Part shown: in pieces, positions 29,691-37,703 of the stretch
How the letters are laid out: the number at the start of each line of letters is the position of its first letter
Numbering within the stretch: the stretch's first letter is position 1
Assembly: GCA_035308525.1 (NCBI GenBank)
Contig: DATGGM010000013.1
Span: 32,721 to 96,720 of the forward strand
Origin: Bog-159 sp035308525
GTDB taxonomy: Bacteria; Acidobacteriota; Terriglobia; Bryobacterales; Bryobacteraceae
Length of the DNA stretch: 64,000 nucleotides
Direction: 5' to 3'
The notes under the pieces: model-generated
The model's database searches: none
What the model was told of the DNA's origin: nothing
The model's input: only the letters and a program-made list of their open reading frames with translations
Program-made: the position numbers and the translations under genes

Positions 29691-30572
29691 ATGCAGATCA
29701 CGCTGCGGCAACTGGAGATTTTTGCGGCCATTCATCGGGAGGGCAGCATCACCCGGGCGGCCCGCCGCATCGGGCTCTCCCAGGCCGCCACCAGCCAGGC
29801 GCTCGCCGAACTCGAAAACCAACTACAGCGCAGGCTTTTTGACAGGAACGGCCGCCGGATCCTGTCGAATGCGGCAGGCCGTGAACTTTTGCCCGCCGCC
29901 ATCCAGGTGCTGGACCGGGTTCGCGATATCGAAGCCGGCGCTGGAGACCGGCCGCTGGATCTCAAGCTGTGCGCCAGCCTCACGGTGGGCAACTATATGC
30001 TGCCTTCGCCCATTGCCAGGTTCACGCGCAGGCATCCCAGCGCTTGCTTCCATGTGGCTGTCGGCAACACGGACTTTGTGGTGGCATCGCTACGGCAGTT
30101 CGAAAGCGACGCGGGTTGGGTGGAGGGCCTGGCCCGCCATCCCGACCTGCAGGCATTTCCCTGGCGTGAGGACAAGCTGGTGATCATTGCCGCTCCGGGG
30201 CATCCGCTCGCCGGTCGCGGGGCCACCCCAGCCGCGCTGGCGGACAGCCGGTGGGTGCTGCGCGAAAAGGGATCCGGCACCCGCGCCGTCTTCGAGGACG
30301 CCATCGAGGGCGCATTCCTTCTGGCCCATGTGCCGGTCGAACTAGGCGGCATCGGCGCCGTCAAACGAGCCGTGATGTGCGGCGCCGGATTGGGCTGTAT
30401 CTCGCGTTCGGCCGTCGAGCCGGAGTTGAAGGCCGGACAACTTTATCTGGTACACGCGCCGTGGCTCGATCTGCGCCGCCAGATTACACTGCTGGTTCAT
30501 CGCCAGAAATACGTGGATGCCGGCTTGCGCGAATTCCTTGAATTTTGTGGCGTGGAACTGCCGGTGAAATGA
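29691..30572 (+). CDS. LysR-family transcriptional regulator, YeiE-like
   Basis: A 293-residue LysR regulator: winged helix-turn-helix at 1-62 (TLRQLEIFAAIHREGSITRAA, IGLSQAATSQALAELENQL) and a substrate-binding effector domain from about 85 (LKLCASLTVGNYMLPSPIARF, then VHAPWLDLRR). The TVGNYMLP segment is the pattern of the CysB/CbbR/YeiE group. YeiE in enterobacteria senses sulfite or acts as lysine/iron-linked regulator of yeiH; here the divergent gene is a YeiH homologue, so control of that exporter is the likely role. A TAAAAT hexamer lies eight bases before the ATG and no Shine-Dalgarno is seen. Confidence 0.88.
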   Translation: MQITLRQLEIFAAIHREGSITRAARRIGLSQAATSQALAELENQLQRRLFDRNGRRILSNAAGRELLPAAIQVLDRVRDIEAGAGDRPLDLKLCASLTVGNYMLPSPIARFTRRHPSACFHVAVGNTDFVVASLRQFESDAGWVEGLARHPDLQAFPWREDKLVIIAAPGHPLAGRGATPAALADSRWVLREKGSGTRAVFEDAIEGAFLLAHVPVELGGIGAVKRAVMCGAGLGCISRSAVEPELKAGQLYLVHAPWLDLRRQITLLVHRQKYVDAGLREFLEFCGVELPVK

Positions 30573-30601
30573 TGGCTTGTGGTGCCTGTCCGAAATACCC
30601 G

Positions 30602-30631
30602 TTGACAAATAAAGCGGGTCGCGTCTAGACT
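30602..30631 (+). promoter_or_regulatory. Promoter TTGACA-N18-TAGACT of the repeat protein gene
   Basis: A perfect -35 TTGACA (30602-30607) is followed after 18 bases by TAGACT (30626-30631), which ends 6 nt before the ATG at 30638. Transcription would start at about the A of the ATG, giving a leaderless mRNA; no Shine-Dalgarno is present. Confidence 0.65.
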
Positions 30632-30637
30632 CCTGTA

Positions 30638-32857
30638 ATGCCGCGAGCAGCAGTCACGAGATGGCTCGCCTGTGCGACAGCGGTTGTCGCGCTGATGTCG
30701 GCGCGGGCGTCCGCGAGCGAAGTCGTGCTGGATAATTTTGGATGTCCGCCGAAGGGAGCATTCCCGCAGGCGGGAGTCATTCGCGACGCGGCGGGTAATC
30801 TCTACGGAACCACGGTGAGCGGCGGCGCGGCGAACCAGGGCGTCGTGTACAAGCTGGATCCCGCCGGCCATCAGACGGTCTTATACAGCTTCGCGGGCGG
30901 GACCGACGGAGGTTCGCCCTATGCCGGCGTGATCCGCGACTCGGTGGGGAATCTCTACGGCACTACCTACCAAGGTGGCACGGCGGGCTGGGGCGTTGTG
31001 TTCAAGGTTGACACTACCGGTCATGAAACCGTGCTGCACAGCTTCGCAGGCGCCGATGGGGCCTACCCTTATGCGGGAGTGATCCGCGACTCGGCGGGCA
31101 ACCTCTACGGAACTACCTACAACGGCGGCACAGCGGGCTATGGTGTTGTGTACAAGCTGGATCCCGCCGGCCAGGAGACGGTGTTATATAGCTTCCGGGG
31201 TGCGTCCCATGGTAGCAACCCCATGTCGGGTGTGATTCGCGACGCAGCCGGCAACCTCTATGGAACTGCCTCATCGGGCGGCACGTTCTACGGCTATGGC
31301 GTAGTCTACATGCTGAATACGAGAAACCAGGAGACCGTGCTTTACTATTTCCAGGGTGGTGCCGATGGCAGCACACCCTATGCAGGCGTGGTCCGGGACT
31401 CTGCCGGCAACCTCTACGGAACTACGTTCCTTGGTGGCGCTGCCGGTGGCGGTGTGGTTTATCAGCTGGATACCACAGGAGCGTTGACGGTGTTGCATAG
31501 CTTCACCGGCGGAACCGATGGATACCATCCCGTCGCAGGCGTTGTCCGTGACCCGGCAGGCAACCTCTACGGAACGACGCAGGCGGGCGGTCCGTGGAAT
31601 CAGGGGATCATATACGAGATCGGGCAGGGGTCGATCCGGTACCCTTTTACAGGCGGCGCTGACGGCGGCGGGCCGCTCTCAGGAGTAGTCCTCGACTCGG
31701 CTGGAAATCTCTACGGAACCACTTACGGCGGCGGCGCCGCGAAGCTGGGCGTCGTCTTCAAGCTGGATACCACGAGCCAGGAGACGGTGCAGTACCCCTT
31801 CCCGGGCGCTGACCGAGGGGGGGAGCCTAAGGCAGGCGTGATCCGCGACTCGGCCGGGAACATCTACGGCACGACTTACTCCGGCGGCGCGGCGAATGCC
31901 GGCGTCGTCTACAAAGTGGATACCGCGGGTCAGGAGACCGTGTTGTATGCCTTCACCGGCGGCGCCGATGGGAGCAACCCCTATGCGGGCGTTATCCGCG
32001 ACTCAGCCGGCAACCTGTACGGCACTACCTACTATGGCGGCGCCGCGGGCGCAGGCGTCGTGTACATGCTCGATCCCACCGGGCACGAGACTGTCCTGTA
32101 CAGCTTCTCAGGAGGGGAAGATGGGCGCAATCCGCAGGGGGGAGTGATTCGCGACTCGGCGGGGAACCTTTACGGAACTGCCCGTTATGGTGGCCTGTGG
32201 GGCGCAGGCGCCGTGTACGAGCTGGATAACACCGGCCAGGAGACGGTACTGTACAGCTTCGGCACATCGAGCGGCGATGGAATGTACCCCTTGGCCGGCG
32301 TGATCCGCGACCCGGCCGGCAACCTTTACGGAACCACCGGTTGGGGTGGCAGCACCTTGCTTGGTGCGGGCGTCGTGTACAAGCTCGATCCCACCGGCCA
32401 CGAGACCGTCCTGTACAGCTTTGCAGGCGGCGCCAACGGGGGCTACCCCTATTCAGGAGTAATCCGCGACTCAGCCGGCAACCTCTACGGAACTACCAAC
32501 AGCGGCGGGTCGGGGAATGAGGGCGTCGTGTACAAGCTGGATCCCGCCGGCAACGAAAGTGTACTCTACAGCTTCCCGGGTGGGGCGAACGGAGCGTCCC
32601 CGTTGGACGGCGTGATCCGCGACTCGGCCGGCAACCTCTACGGAACCACCAATCGGGGCGGCGACGCGGGGAATGAGGGCATAGTGTACAAGCTGGATCC
32701 CGCCGGCAATGAGACGGTGATTTACACGTTCACGGGTGGCCCGGATGGGGGCAACCCTTCCGCCGGCGTGATCCGCGACTCGGCCGGCAACCTGTTCGGA
32801 ACCACCACGAGCGGCGGCCGGAGGTTTGGCGGCGTGGTTTTCAAGATCAAGCCCTAG
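30638..32857 (+). CDS. Secreted protein with 14 Gloeo_Verruco (TIGR03803-type) repeats
   Basis: A 739-residue exported protein. Residues 1-27 are a signal peptide (RWLACATAVVALMSARASA). The rest is made of 14 tandem repeats of about 50 residues with the consensus G-V-I-R-D-S-A-G-N-L-Y-G-T-T, then a Gly-rich loop, GVVYKLD, T/AG-x-ETVLYSF and GGxDGxxP. This matches the Gloeo_Verruco repeat of secreted proteins from acidobacteria, Verrucomicrobia and cyanobacteria; a beta-propeller-like or solenoid fold is plausible, and function is unknown. The last repeat is short, ending GVVFKIKP, with no anchor domain. Repeat 6 lacks the Leu-Asp/Thr-Gly part. The near-identical DNA repeats could recombine and change copy number. 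Confidence 0.88.
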   Translation: MPRAAVTRWLACATAVVALMSARASASEVVLDNFGCPPKGAFPQAGVIRDAAGNLYGTTVSGGAANQGVVYKLDPAGHQTVLYSFAGGTDGGSPYAGVIRDSVGNLYGTTYQGGTAGWGVVFKVDTTGHETVLHSFAGADGAYPYAGVIRDSAGNLYGTTYNGGTAGYGVVYKLDPAGQETVLYSFRGASHGSNPMSGVIRDAAGNLYGTASSGGTFYGYGVVYMLNTRNQETVLYYFQGGADGSTPYAGVVRDSAGNLYGTTFLGGAAGGGVVYQLDTTGALTVLHSFTGGTDGYHPVAGVVRDPAGNLYGTTQAGGPWNQGIIYEIGQGSIRYPFTGGADGGGPLSGVVLDSAGNLYGTTYGGGAAKLGVVFKLDTTSQETVQYPFPGADRGGEPKAGVIRDSAGNIYGTTYSGGAANAGVVYKVDTAGQETVLYAFTGGADGSNPYAGVIRDSAGNLYGTTYYGGAAGAGVVYMLDPTGHETVLYSFSGGEDGRNPQGGVIRDSAGNLYGTARYGGLWGAGAVYELDNTGQETVLYSFGTSSGDGMYPLAGVIRDPAGNLYGTTGWGGSTLLGAGVVYKLDPTGHETVLYSFAGGANGGYPYSGVIRDSAGNLYGTTNSGGSGNEGVVYKLDPAGNESVLYSFPGGANGASPLDGVIRDSAGNLYGTTNRGGDAGNEGIVYKLDPAGNETVIYTFTGGPDGGNPSAGVIRDSAGNLFGTTTSGGRRFGGVVFKIKP

Positions 32858-32896
32858 CGCACAAAACCAGCCGCTCCACGACGCCTGAATATCCCC

Positions 32897-32902
32897 TATA
32901 AC
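32897..32902 (+). promoter_or_regulatory. Possible -10 box (TATAAC) of the ppx gene
   Basis: TATAAC matches TATAAT at five of six positions and ends exactly 6 nt before the ATG at 32909. No Shine-Dalgarno and no evident -35 are present, so a leaderless transcript is suggested. Confidence 0.45.
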
Positions 32903-32908
32903 TGATAT

Positions 32909-34456
32909 ATGCCCCGCTACGCGGCCATCGACATCGGCAGCAACTCCATTCGCATGGCCGCGGCGGAGGTTCTACCCGGCGCGCCCATGCGCGTGCTGGC
33001 TTCCGAACGCGTGGTCACCCGGCTCGGCGAAAGCGTCTTCCGCAGCGGCCTGCTGGCCCAGGAACCGCTGGAGCTGACCTGCTCTGTGCTGGCGCGCATG
33101 GCCCAGCAGTATCAGAAGCTGGACGTGGTCGGGGTGCGGGCCGTGGCCACCAGCGCCGTACGCGACGCGCGCAACCAGGCCGAGTTCATCGAGCGTGCCT
33201 CGCTGGCCATCGGCGCTCCGGTCGAGATCGTATCCGGCCGCGAAGAGGCCCGCCTCATTCACCTGGGCGTGCAGGCCCGCTGGCCGCATCCCACCCGCAG
33301 CCTCCTCATCGTCGATATAGGCGGCGGCAGCGCGGAGTTGATTTCGAGCGAGCATGGTCAGATGCGCGACTCGCTCTCCCGTCCCCTGGGCGCCGTGCGC
33401 CTGCGCGAGATCTTCCTTGAAAACGATCCGCCGCATCCCGGGGAGTTGCACAAGATGCACGAGTACATCGAAGAGAAACTGGCCGGCATCGCGCAACGCT
33501 ACGGCACAGGGCACTGGGACCGGGTAATCGCTACTTCGGCTACCGCATCGGCGGTGGTTTGCGCGGTGAATCGCATTCCCCGCACCAAGCGCGATCAGGC
33601 TGACCGGCTGCGCGCGTCCGTCCGGGAAGTGCGCCGTCTTTACAAGAAGTTGAGCGTGCTCGAACTGGCCGACCGCCGCAAGATGACCGGCATCGGACCC
33701 AAGCGCGCCGAAATCATCGTGCCCGGAGTCAGCGTACTGCTGCGCGTGCTCGAGGATTTTAAGCTTCCCGGCCTATACTACTCGGCGGCCGGTGTGCGCG
33801 ACGGCATCATCGCGGATCTGTACGCGCGCGGTGTGGGGCGCGAGCTGGCGCAGCTCAGCCGCGATCAGCGCAAGGAAGTGGAGCAGATGAGCCGGCGCTA
33901 CGGCGTGGCTTTGCCGCACGCCCGCAAGGTCGCCAGCCTGGCGCACGCGCTGTTCACCGACCTGCATCCGCTGCACCAGTTGCCGCCGCATTTCGGCAAG
34001 CTTCTGGAAGCCGCCGCCTATCTGCACGATGCCGGGCATTTCGTGGCCGACTCCAACCACCACAAGCACTCTTACTATCTGGTCAGCAACTCGGACATGC
34101 CCGGCTTCACCAATCGCGAGCGTGAGCTGATCGCCAACCTGTGCCGCTATCACCGCAAGAGCATGCCCACAGCAGTGCACTCCAACTGGCAGTCGCTGAA
34201 TGCCGACGATAAGCGCGTGGTGCTGCTGCTGATTCCCTTGTTGCGGCTGGCCGACAACCTGGATGTGAGCCACGAAGAGCGCATACAATCGCTGAGCTGT
34301 CTCATCCGGGACGGGCAGGTGGTGCTGCAGGTCAGCTCCAGCGCCGACGTCAGCCTGGAGCAGTGGGCCGCCGAGCGGTCGGGGGAGGCTTTCCGCCAGG
34401 TGTATAACCGCCCGGTGGTGACGCAGAAGGTGCAGACGGCCGCCGCCCGCGCCTGA
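32909..34456 (+). CDS. Ppx/GppA exopolyphosphatase with C-terminal HD-type domain
   Basis: A 515-residue sugar-kinase/actin-fold phosphatase that removes terminal phosphates from polyphosphate and/or converts pppGpp to ppGpp. The N-terminal half has the phosphate-1 motif AAIDIGSNSIRM (about 5-16), VRAVATSAVRDARN, and the phosphate-2 motif IVDIGGGSAELI near 135; RPLGAVRLRE and ATSATASAV follow. The C-terminal half is an HD domain: YLHDAGHF near 373 plus HHKHS, as in E. coli Ppx domain III. Length is that of full-sized Ppx. It is a stress (stringent response, phosphate storage) enzyme; it is followed 48 nt later by a lipoprotein gene with no evident connection. Confidence 0.9.
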   Translation: MPRYAAIDIGSNSIRMAAAEVLPGAPMRVLASERVVTRLGESVFRSGLLAQEPLELTCSVLARMAQQYQKLDVVGVRAVATSAVRDARNQAEFIERASLAIGAPVEIVSGREEARLIHLGVQARWPHPTRSLLIVDIGGGSAELISSEHGQMRDSLSRPLGAVRLREIFLENDPPHPGELHKMHEYIEEKLAGIAQRYGTGHWDRVIATSATASAVVCAVNRIPRTKRDQADRLRASVREVRRLYKKLSVLELADRRKMTGIGPKRAEIIVPGVSVLLRVLEDFKLPGLYYSAAGVRDGIIADLYARGVGRELAQLSRDQRKEVEQMSRRYGVALPHARKVASLAHALFTDLHPLHQLPPHFGKLLEAAAYLHDAGHFVADSNHHKHSYYLVSNSDMPGFTNRERELIANLCRYHRKSMPTAVHSNWQSLNADDKRVVLLLIPLLRLADNLDVSHEERIQSLSCLIRDGQVVLQVSSSADVSLEQWAAERSGEAFRQVYNRPVVTQKVQTAAARA

Positions 34457-34504
34457 CGCAGGACCGCGTTGATACACTGTTATTAGGGTGTACCGGCGCA
34501 GTTC

Positions 34505-35716
34505 ATGCGGAAAGTCCTGCCTGTTGCGTTGTTTCTTCCATTCGTTTGCCTGATGTCGTGCCGCAGCAGCGAACCGCGCGCCCCTGCCATTGGGGAAGCC
34601 TACGCGGGTCCGGCCACGCTGGCGTTGCGCAGGGATATCCCGCTGCAGTCGCCGGTGGTGGCCAGCGTGAAGCACGGCGAGCGCCTCGAAATCATTCGCC
34701 AGCGGCGGCGCTTCCTCAAAGTGCGCACTCCCAAGGGCGCGGAAGGCTGGATCGAAGACCACCTGCTGCTCAGCTCGCAGGATATCGCCGCCCTGAAGGA
34801 TGTGGAGCAGCGCGCCCGGACGATGCCTTCGCAGGGCGTCGCCAGCACTTACGAGCTGCTCAACGTGCACACCGAGCCGAATCGCCTGTCGCCCAGCTTT
34901 CTGCAGGTCAAGGAGGGCGAAAAGGTGGATCTGGTGGCACATGTGTCGACGCCGCGCACGCCGCCCGAGAGGAAGCCGCTGATTCCACCGAAGCCCAAGG
35001 CACAGCCCGCCAAGCGGAAGCCCCCCGAACCCCGGTTCCCCCTGCCGCCCATGCCGCCCGCTCCGCCTCCGCCGAAGAACTGGGTGGAACTTTCAAGGAC
35101 TGCTCCGGAGGCGCCACCAGCGGTCCAAGAGATCCACGACGCGGCGCCGATGCCAATGGACGACTGGAGCCTGGTGCGCAACGCCAAGGGCGAGAGCGGC
35201 TGGGTCCTGACCCGGCGGATCTACATGGCCATTCCCGATGAAGTCGCTCAATACGCCGAGGGCCACCGCATCACTTCCTATTTCCCCTTAGGCGACCTGC
35301 GAGACGGCGGCCAGGTGAAGCGCATCTGGCTGTGGACCACCATCACGGGCGTCGATCATCCCTACGATTTCGACAGCTTCCGCGTATTCACATGGAGCTT
35401 GCGGCGGCACCGTTACGAGACCGCCTACATACAGCGCAATGTGCAGGGCTACTTTCCGGTGCTGCCCCGGTCCGGGGGTTTCTCGGTTTGCGTGGTGAAC
35501 CGGAACGGGGCGCGCGTGCGGCGTAATTATTCGTTCATTGTCACTACGGTGCGCTTCGTCGATGAAAAACCCTGCGAGGCGCCCGCCAGCCTGCTGGCCG
35601 GTACAGGCAACCCGCCAGGTCCCCGCCTTCCGGCAGCCTCAGCCCCGCCGCCCGAAGACCGTTCTCTGTACGCCCGCTTTAAGGCCATGGCCAAAAAATG
35701 GCTCGGGCGGCGCTAG
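34505..35716 (+). CDS. SH3-domain outer-membrane-type lipoprotein
   Basis: A 403-residue lipoprotein. The signal MRKVLPVALFLPFVCLMSC ends in a lipobox-like LMSC with Cys19 as the probable acylated residue; the next residue is Arg, so outer-membrane sorting is likely by E. coli rules. Two bacterial SH3-like units are visible: LRRDIPLQSPVVASVKHGERLEI...GAEGWIEDHLLLS (about 45-95) and LNVHTEPNRLSP...KGESGWVLTRRIYMA (about 115-243), the second interrupted by a Pro/Lys-rich linker (140-195). The C-terminal part (about 245-360) forms an unrecognised beta domain, with a final Arg/Lys-rich tail. SH3b proteins often bind peptidoglycan; that is the best guess here. Confidence 0.75.
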   Translation: MRKVLPVALFLPFVCLMSCRSSEPRAPAIGEAYAGPATLALRRDIPLQSPVVASVKHGERLEIIRQRRRFLKVRTPKGAEGWIEDHLLLSSQDIAALKDVEQRARTMPSQGVASTYELLNVHTEPNRLSPSFLQVKEGEKVDLVAHVSTPRTPPERKPLIPPKPKAQPAKRKPPEPRFPLPPMPPAPPPPKNWVELSRTAPEAPPAVQEIHDAAPMPMDDWSLVRNAKGESGWVLTRRIYMAIPDEVAQYAEGHRITSYFPLGDLRDGGQVKRIWLWTTITGVDHPYDFDSFRVFTWSLRRHRYETAYIQRNVQGYFPVLPRSGGFSVCVVNRNGARVRRNYSFIVTTVRFVDEKPCEAPASLLAGTGNPPGPRLPAASAPPPEDRSLYARFKAMAKKWLGRR

Positions 35717-35882
35717 GGTAGCAACAAAATGCTGCTGTTGCAGGCCGTCTTGCAGTGCGCCGATGAATATGTTACATATATGTTCAAGTCGGACAAAAAC
35801 TGATCCAACTGAACCCGTGCCGCTCCCGAAAGTGAGCGATCCCGCGGGTCATTTATCTATCCGCCCATAAGGAAGGCAACCA

Positions 35883-36179
35883 GTGGAATCTGCGAACCGC
35901 AAACTCATCCGTCCCTCTCTGAACGAGATCAAGGAACAGATCGCCCCTCCACGCCGGCCGCAGAAGAAGCCTGTCCCACCAGATCAGACCAACGCCGAAA
36001 ACTTCTATTACGTGAAGCAGATGCAATCCAAGACCCCCATGGTCTTCGTGCTTAAGGATGGGGAGACCCTGCACGGCGTAATCGAGTGGTACGACAGGTG
36101 TTGTTTGAAGGTGAACCGCGACGGCGAGCCGAACATCCTGCTGTACAAGCCCAATATCAAGTACATGTACAAGGCTTGA
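35883..36179 (+). CDS. hfq: Hfq-like Sm RNA chaperone
   Basis: A 98-residue protein whose last 60 residues are an Sm fold: NFYYVKQMQSKTPMVFVLKDGETLHGVIEWYDRCCLKV (Sm1, including the helix and the G-x-I-x-x-Y-D pattern) and PNILLYKPNIKYMYKA (Sm2). Hfq hexamers bind A/U-rich RNA and pair small RNAs with mRNAs. Two oddities: an N-terminal extension of about 38 residues rich in Pro, Lys and Arg, and Y-K-P-N where classical Hfq has the RNA-contacting Y-K-H. The GTG start at 35883 is chosen for its AAGGAAGG ribosome site. The 166-bp upstream gap contains no gene I can see. It converges with the thioesterase gene 10 bases on. Confidence 0.82.
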   Translation: MESANRKLIRPSLNEIKEQIAPPRRPQKKPVPPDQTNAENFYYVKQMQSKTPMVFVLKDGETLHGVIEWYDRCCLKVNRDGEPNILLYKPNIKYMYKA

Positions 36180-36189
36180 CGGCCCGGCT

Positions 36190-36681
36190 CTACTTCACGC
36201 GCTTTCGCAGCGCCAGCCGGTATTTCCGCCGTGCGCCCGCCTCACGGTAGCGGCGCTTTTCTTCTTTCGTCTCGGGAATCACCGGCGGGATGCTGGTTGG
36301 TTTGCGATGCGCATCCAGCGCGACGAATGTCAGGTAGGCGGAGCAGGTATGCAGCTTTTCTCCGGTCATGAGGTCTTCCACCATGACGCGCACGCCCACT
36401 TCCATGGAGGTCTGAAAAACACGGTTCACTTCGGAGTGCAGCACGATTAACTGGCCGATGCGGATGGGATGCAGGAAGTTCATGTGGTCGAACGAGGCAG
36501 TCACCACGGGCCGGCGCGCGTGACGCATGGCGGCCATGGCGCCCGCCAGGTCCACCAGGTGCATGACCTTCCCGCCCAGCACATCGCCCAGACCATTGGC
36601 GTCGGTGGGCAGCGCCAGCTCCGAATACTCGGAGATGGAATCGCGCACCGGCTTCCCAGGGCCGGGACGTCGTGCGCTCAT
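36190..36681 (-). CDS. Acyl-CoA thioesterase, hotdog fold (YciA/BACH type)
   Basis: A 163-residue hotdog thioesterase that hydrolyses acyl-CoA to free acid and CoA. The motif LGGKVMHLVDLAGAMAAMRHARRPVVTASFDHMNFLHPIRIG (active-site helix with Asp/Asn environment, then strands, all starting near residue 35) is diagnostic of the cytosolic acyl-CoA hydrolase group; TCSAYLTFVALD closes the sheet. A basic tail of about 25 residues (KEEKRRYREAGARRKYR) extends beyond the core and resembles that of Bacillus YkhA-like enzymes. The ATG at 36681 overlaps the stop of the small unknown gene upstream (ATGA); the longer open frame to 36924 is not used. Confidence 0.88.
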   Translation of the reverse strand: MSARRPGPGKPVRDSISEYSELALPTDANGLGDVLGGKVMHLVDLAGAMAAMRHARRPVVTASFDHMNFLHPIRIGQLIVLHSEVNRVFQTSMEVGVRVMVEDLMTGEKLHTCSAYLTFVALDAHRKPTSIPPVIPETKEEKRRYREAGARRKYRLALRKRVK

Positions 36682-37103
36682 TGGCGGACGGAATCTCCCT
36701 TCCGGCGGAGATAGCTGGTGGCGTAGGCTCGCGCCTGTTGCGCAAGGCAGGCATCCGGATGCGGGTTGCTGAATGCCGCGCCCGCGGGCGAGTACTCGAG
36801 CGGACCGTGCGCGAACGGCGAGTGATCCTTCTCCACCACCCAGTAGAGGCCCAGCATCCCGCCGCGGTCGTGGGTGATCGAGAAGCGTACGGCATCCGGT
36901 CCGCTGTCGGGGACACGGCTGCACCTTTCCCGGGCGTAGCCGAAATTACAGAGCTGTTGCGCGGTGTTGGCGTCCGGCGACCATTCACCGCCCGACGCAG
37001 CGCGGCACAACCCGGACCAGGAATCGCCCAGCGGCATGGGCGGCGTTCGATTCCCGGTGGCCACGGCGGCGCGTTCGACCGGGTAGAAATAGGGACACGC
37101 CAT
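36678..37103 (-). CDS. Conserved-looking protein of unknown function
   Basis: A 141-residue, Cys-rich soluble protein with no signal peptide and no family I recognise. It starts MACPYFYPVERAAVATGNRTPPMPLGDSW, followed by Cys-containing segments (GLCRAASG, QLCNFGYARERCSRVPD) and a central beta segment VRFSITHDRGGMLGLYWVVEKDH. Four Cys plus His could bind a metal or cluster. ATG 37103 is chosen because earlier frame extends into the opposite-strand TPR gene; a TACCAT eight bases upstream may be its -10. It overlaps the thioesterase by four bases, so the two proteins are probably made together. Overlap coupling supports it being real. Confidence 0.7.
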   Translation of the reverse strand: MACPYFYPVERAAVATGNRTPPMPLGDSWSGLCRAASGGEWSPDANTAQQLCNFGYARERCSRVPDSGPDAVRFSITHDRGGMLGLYWVVEKDHSPFAHGPLEYSPAGAAFSNPHPDACLAQQARAYATSYLRRKGDSVRQ

Positions 37104-37127
37104 CGGCAGGTATGGTAACACAGGGGT

Positions 37128-37442
37128 ATGGACAACCGGCTGGAAATGCTGCGCAATCTGGTGGCACAAAACCCCAATAACAGTTTTTCACGCTACGGGC
37201 TGGCAATGGAATACGCCAATTCGGGCGACCTGGAGGGCGCTGTGCGGGAGTACCAGGCATTGCTGGCCCTCAACCCCAACTATTCCGCGGCTTATTATCA
37301 CGGCGGACAAACGCTCGAAAAACTGGGCCGCCGCGAGGATGCCCGCGCGCTCTACCGGCAAGGCATCGAGGCCACCACCCGCACCGGTGACCAGCACACG
37401 CGCAGCGAGATCCAGGCGGCTCTGGACTTGCTCGCGCCCTGA
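37128..37442 (+). CDS. Small TPR protein
   Basis: A 104-residue tetratricopeptide protein with about two and a half repeats: NNSFSRYGLAMEYANSGDLEGAVREYQALLALNPNYSAAYYHGGQTLEKLGRREDARALYRQGIEAT. The canonical positions (W/Y-8, G-8, A-20, P-32) are mostly kept. No signal peptide. Such small TPR units act as protein-interaction modules; the partner is unknown. It is divergent from the unknown/thioesterase pair, and its end lies 260 bp before the first TonB receptor. GC-rich hairpins (GCGAGG/CCTCGC at 37443-37464, overlapping GCCGAC/GTCGGC) just after the stop may terminate transcription. Confidence 0.75.
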   Translation: MDNRLEMLRNLVAQNPNNSFSRYGLAMEYANSGDLEGAVREYQALLALNPNYSAAYYHGGQTLEKLGRREDARALYRQGIEATTRTGDQHTRSEIQAALDLLAP

Positions 37443-37504
37443 GCGAGGTGCCGACGGGCCTCGCCCGGGTCGGCCTATGGTTTCCCGGATCGTGGACGGC
37501 CTAA

Positions 37505-37629
37505 CTACCGAAGATGGTAGCGTCGATTTCCCCACATACCTCTAAAGTATTGATAACTAACAGATCTTATTATCTGTTAACCTTGGGCCGGGAAGTGCTC
37601 AGAACCGCGTGGTGCGGAATTCTTCCGCA
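37505..37629. promoter_or_regulatory. Inverted repeats upstream of the first TonB receptor gene
   Basis: Three perfect inverted repeats sit in this gap: CTACC-N6-GGTAG (37505-37520), TAACAGAT-N6-ATCTGTTA (37558-37579, the best, 8-bp arms) and TGCGGAA-N3-TTCCGCA (37613-37629). The last ends nine bases before the TTGACA of the promoter. Dimeric regulator binding is plausible; the bound protein is unknown. Confidence 0.5.
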
Positions 37630-37637
37630 TTCTGCGC

Positions 37638-37668
37638 TTGACAACGTCGGCATTGTAGATAATATAAG
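37638..37668 (+). promoter_or_regulatory. Strong sigma70-type promoter for the first TonB receptor
   Basis: TTGACA (37638-37643) is followed by an A/T-rich -10 region GATAATATAAG. TATAAG at 37663-37668 (19-bp spacer) or TAATAT at 37660-37665 (16-bp spacer) would be the -10. A leader of about 30 nt with GGAGA before the ATG at 37704 fits. Confidence 0.65.
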
Positions 37669-37703
37669 TTTTACGAATCCGAAACACCTTAATGGAGAAT
37701 ACC

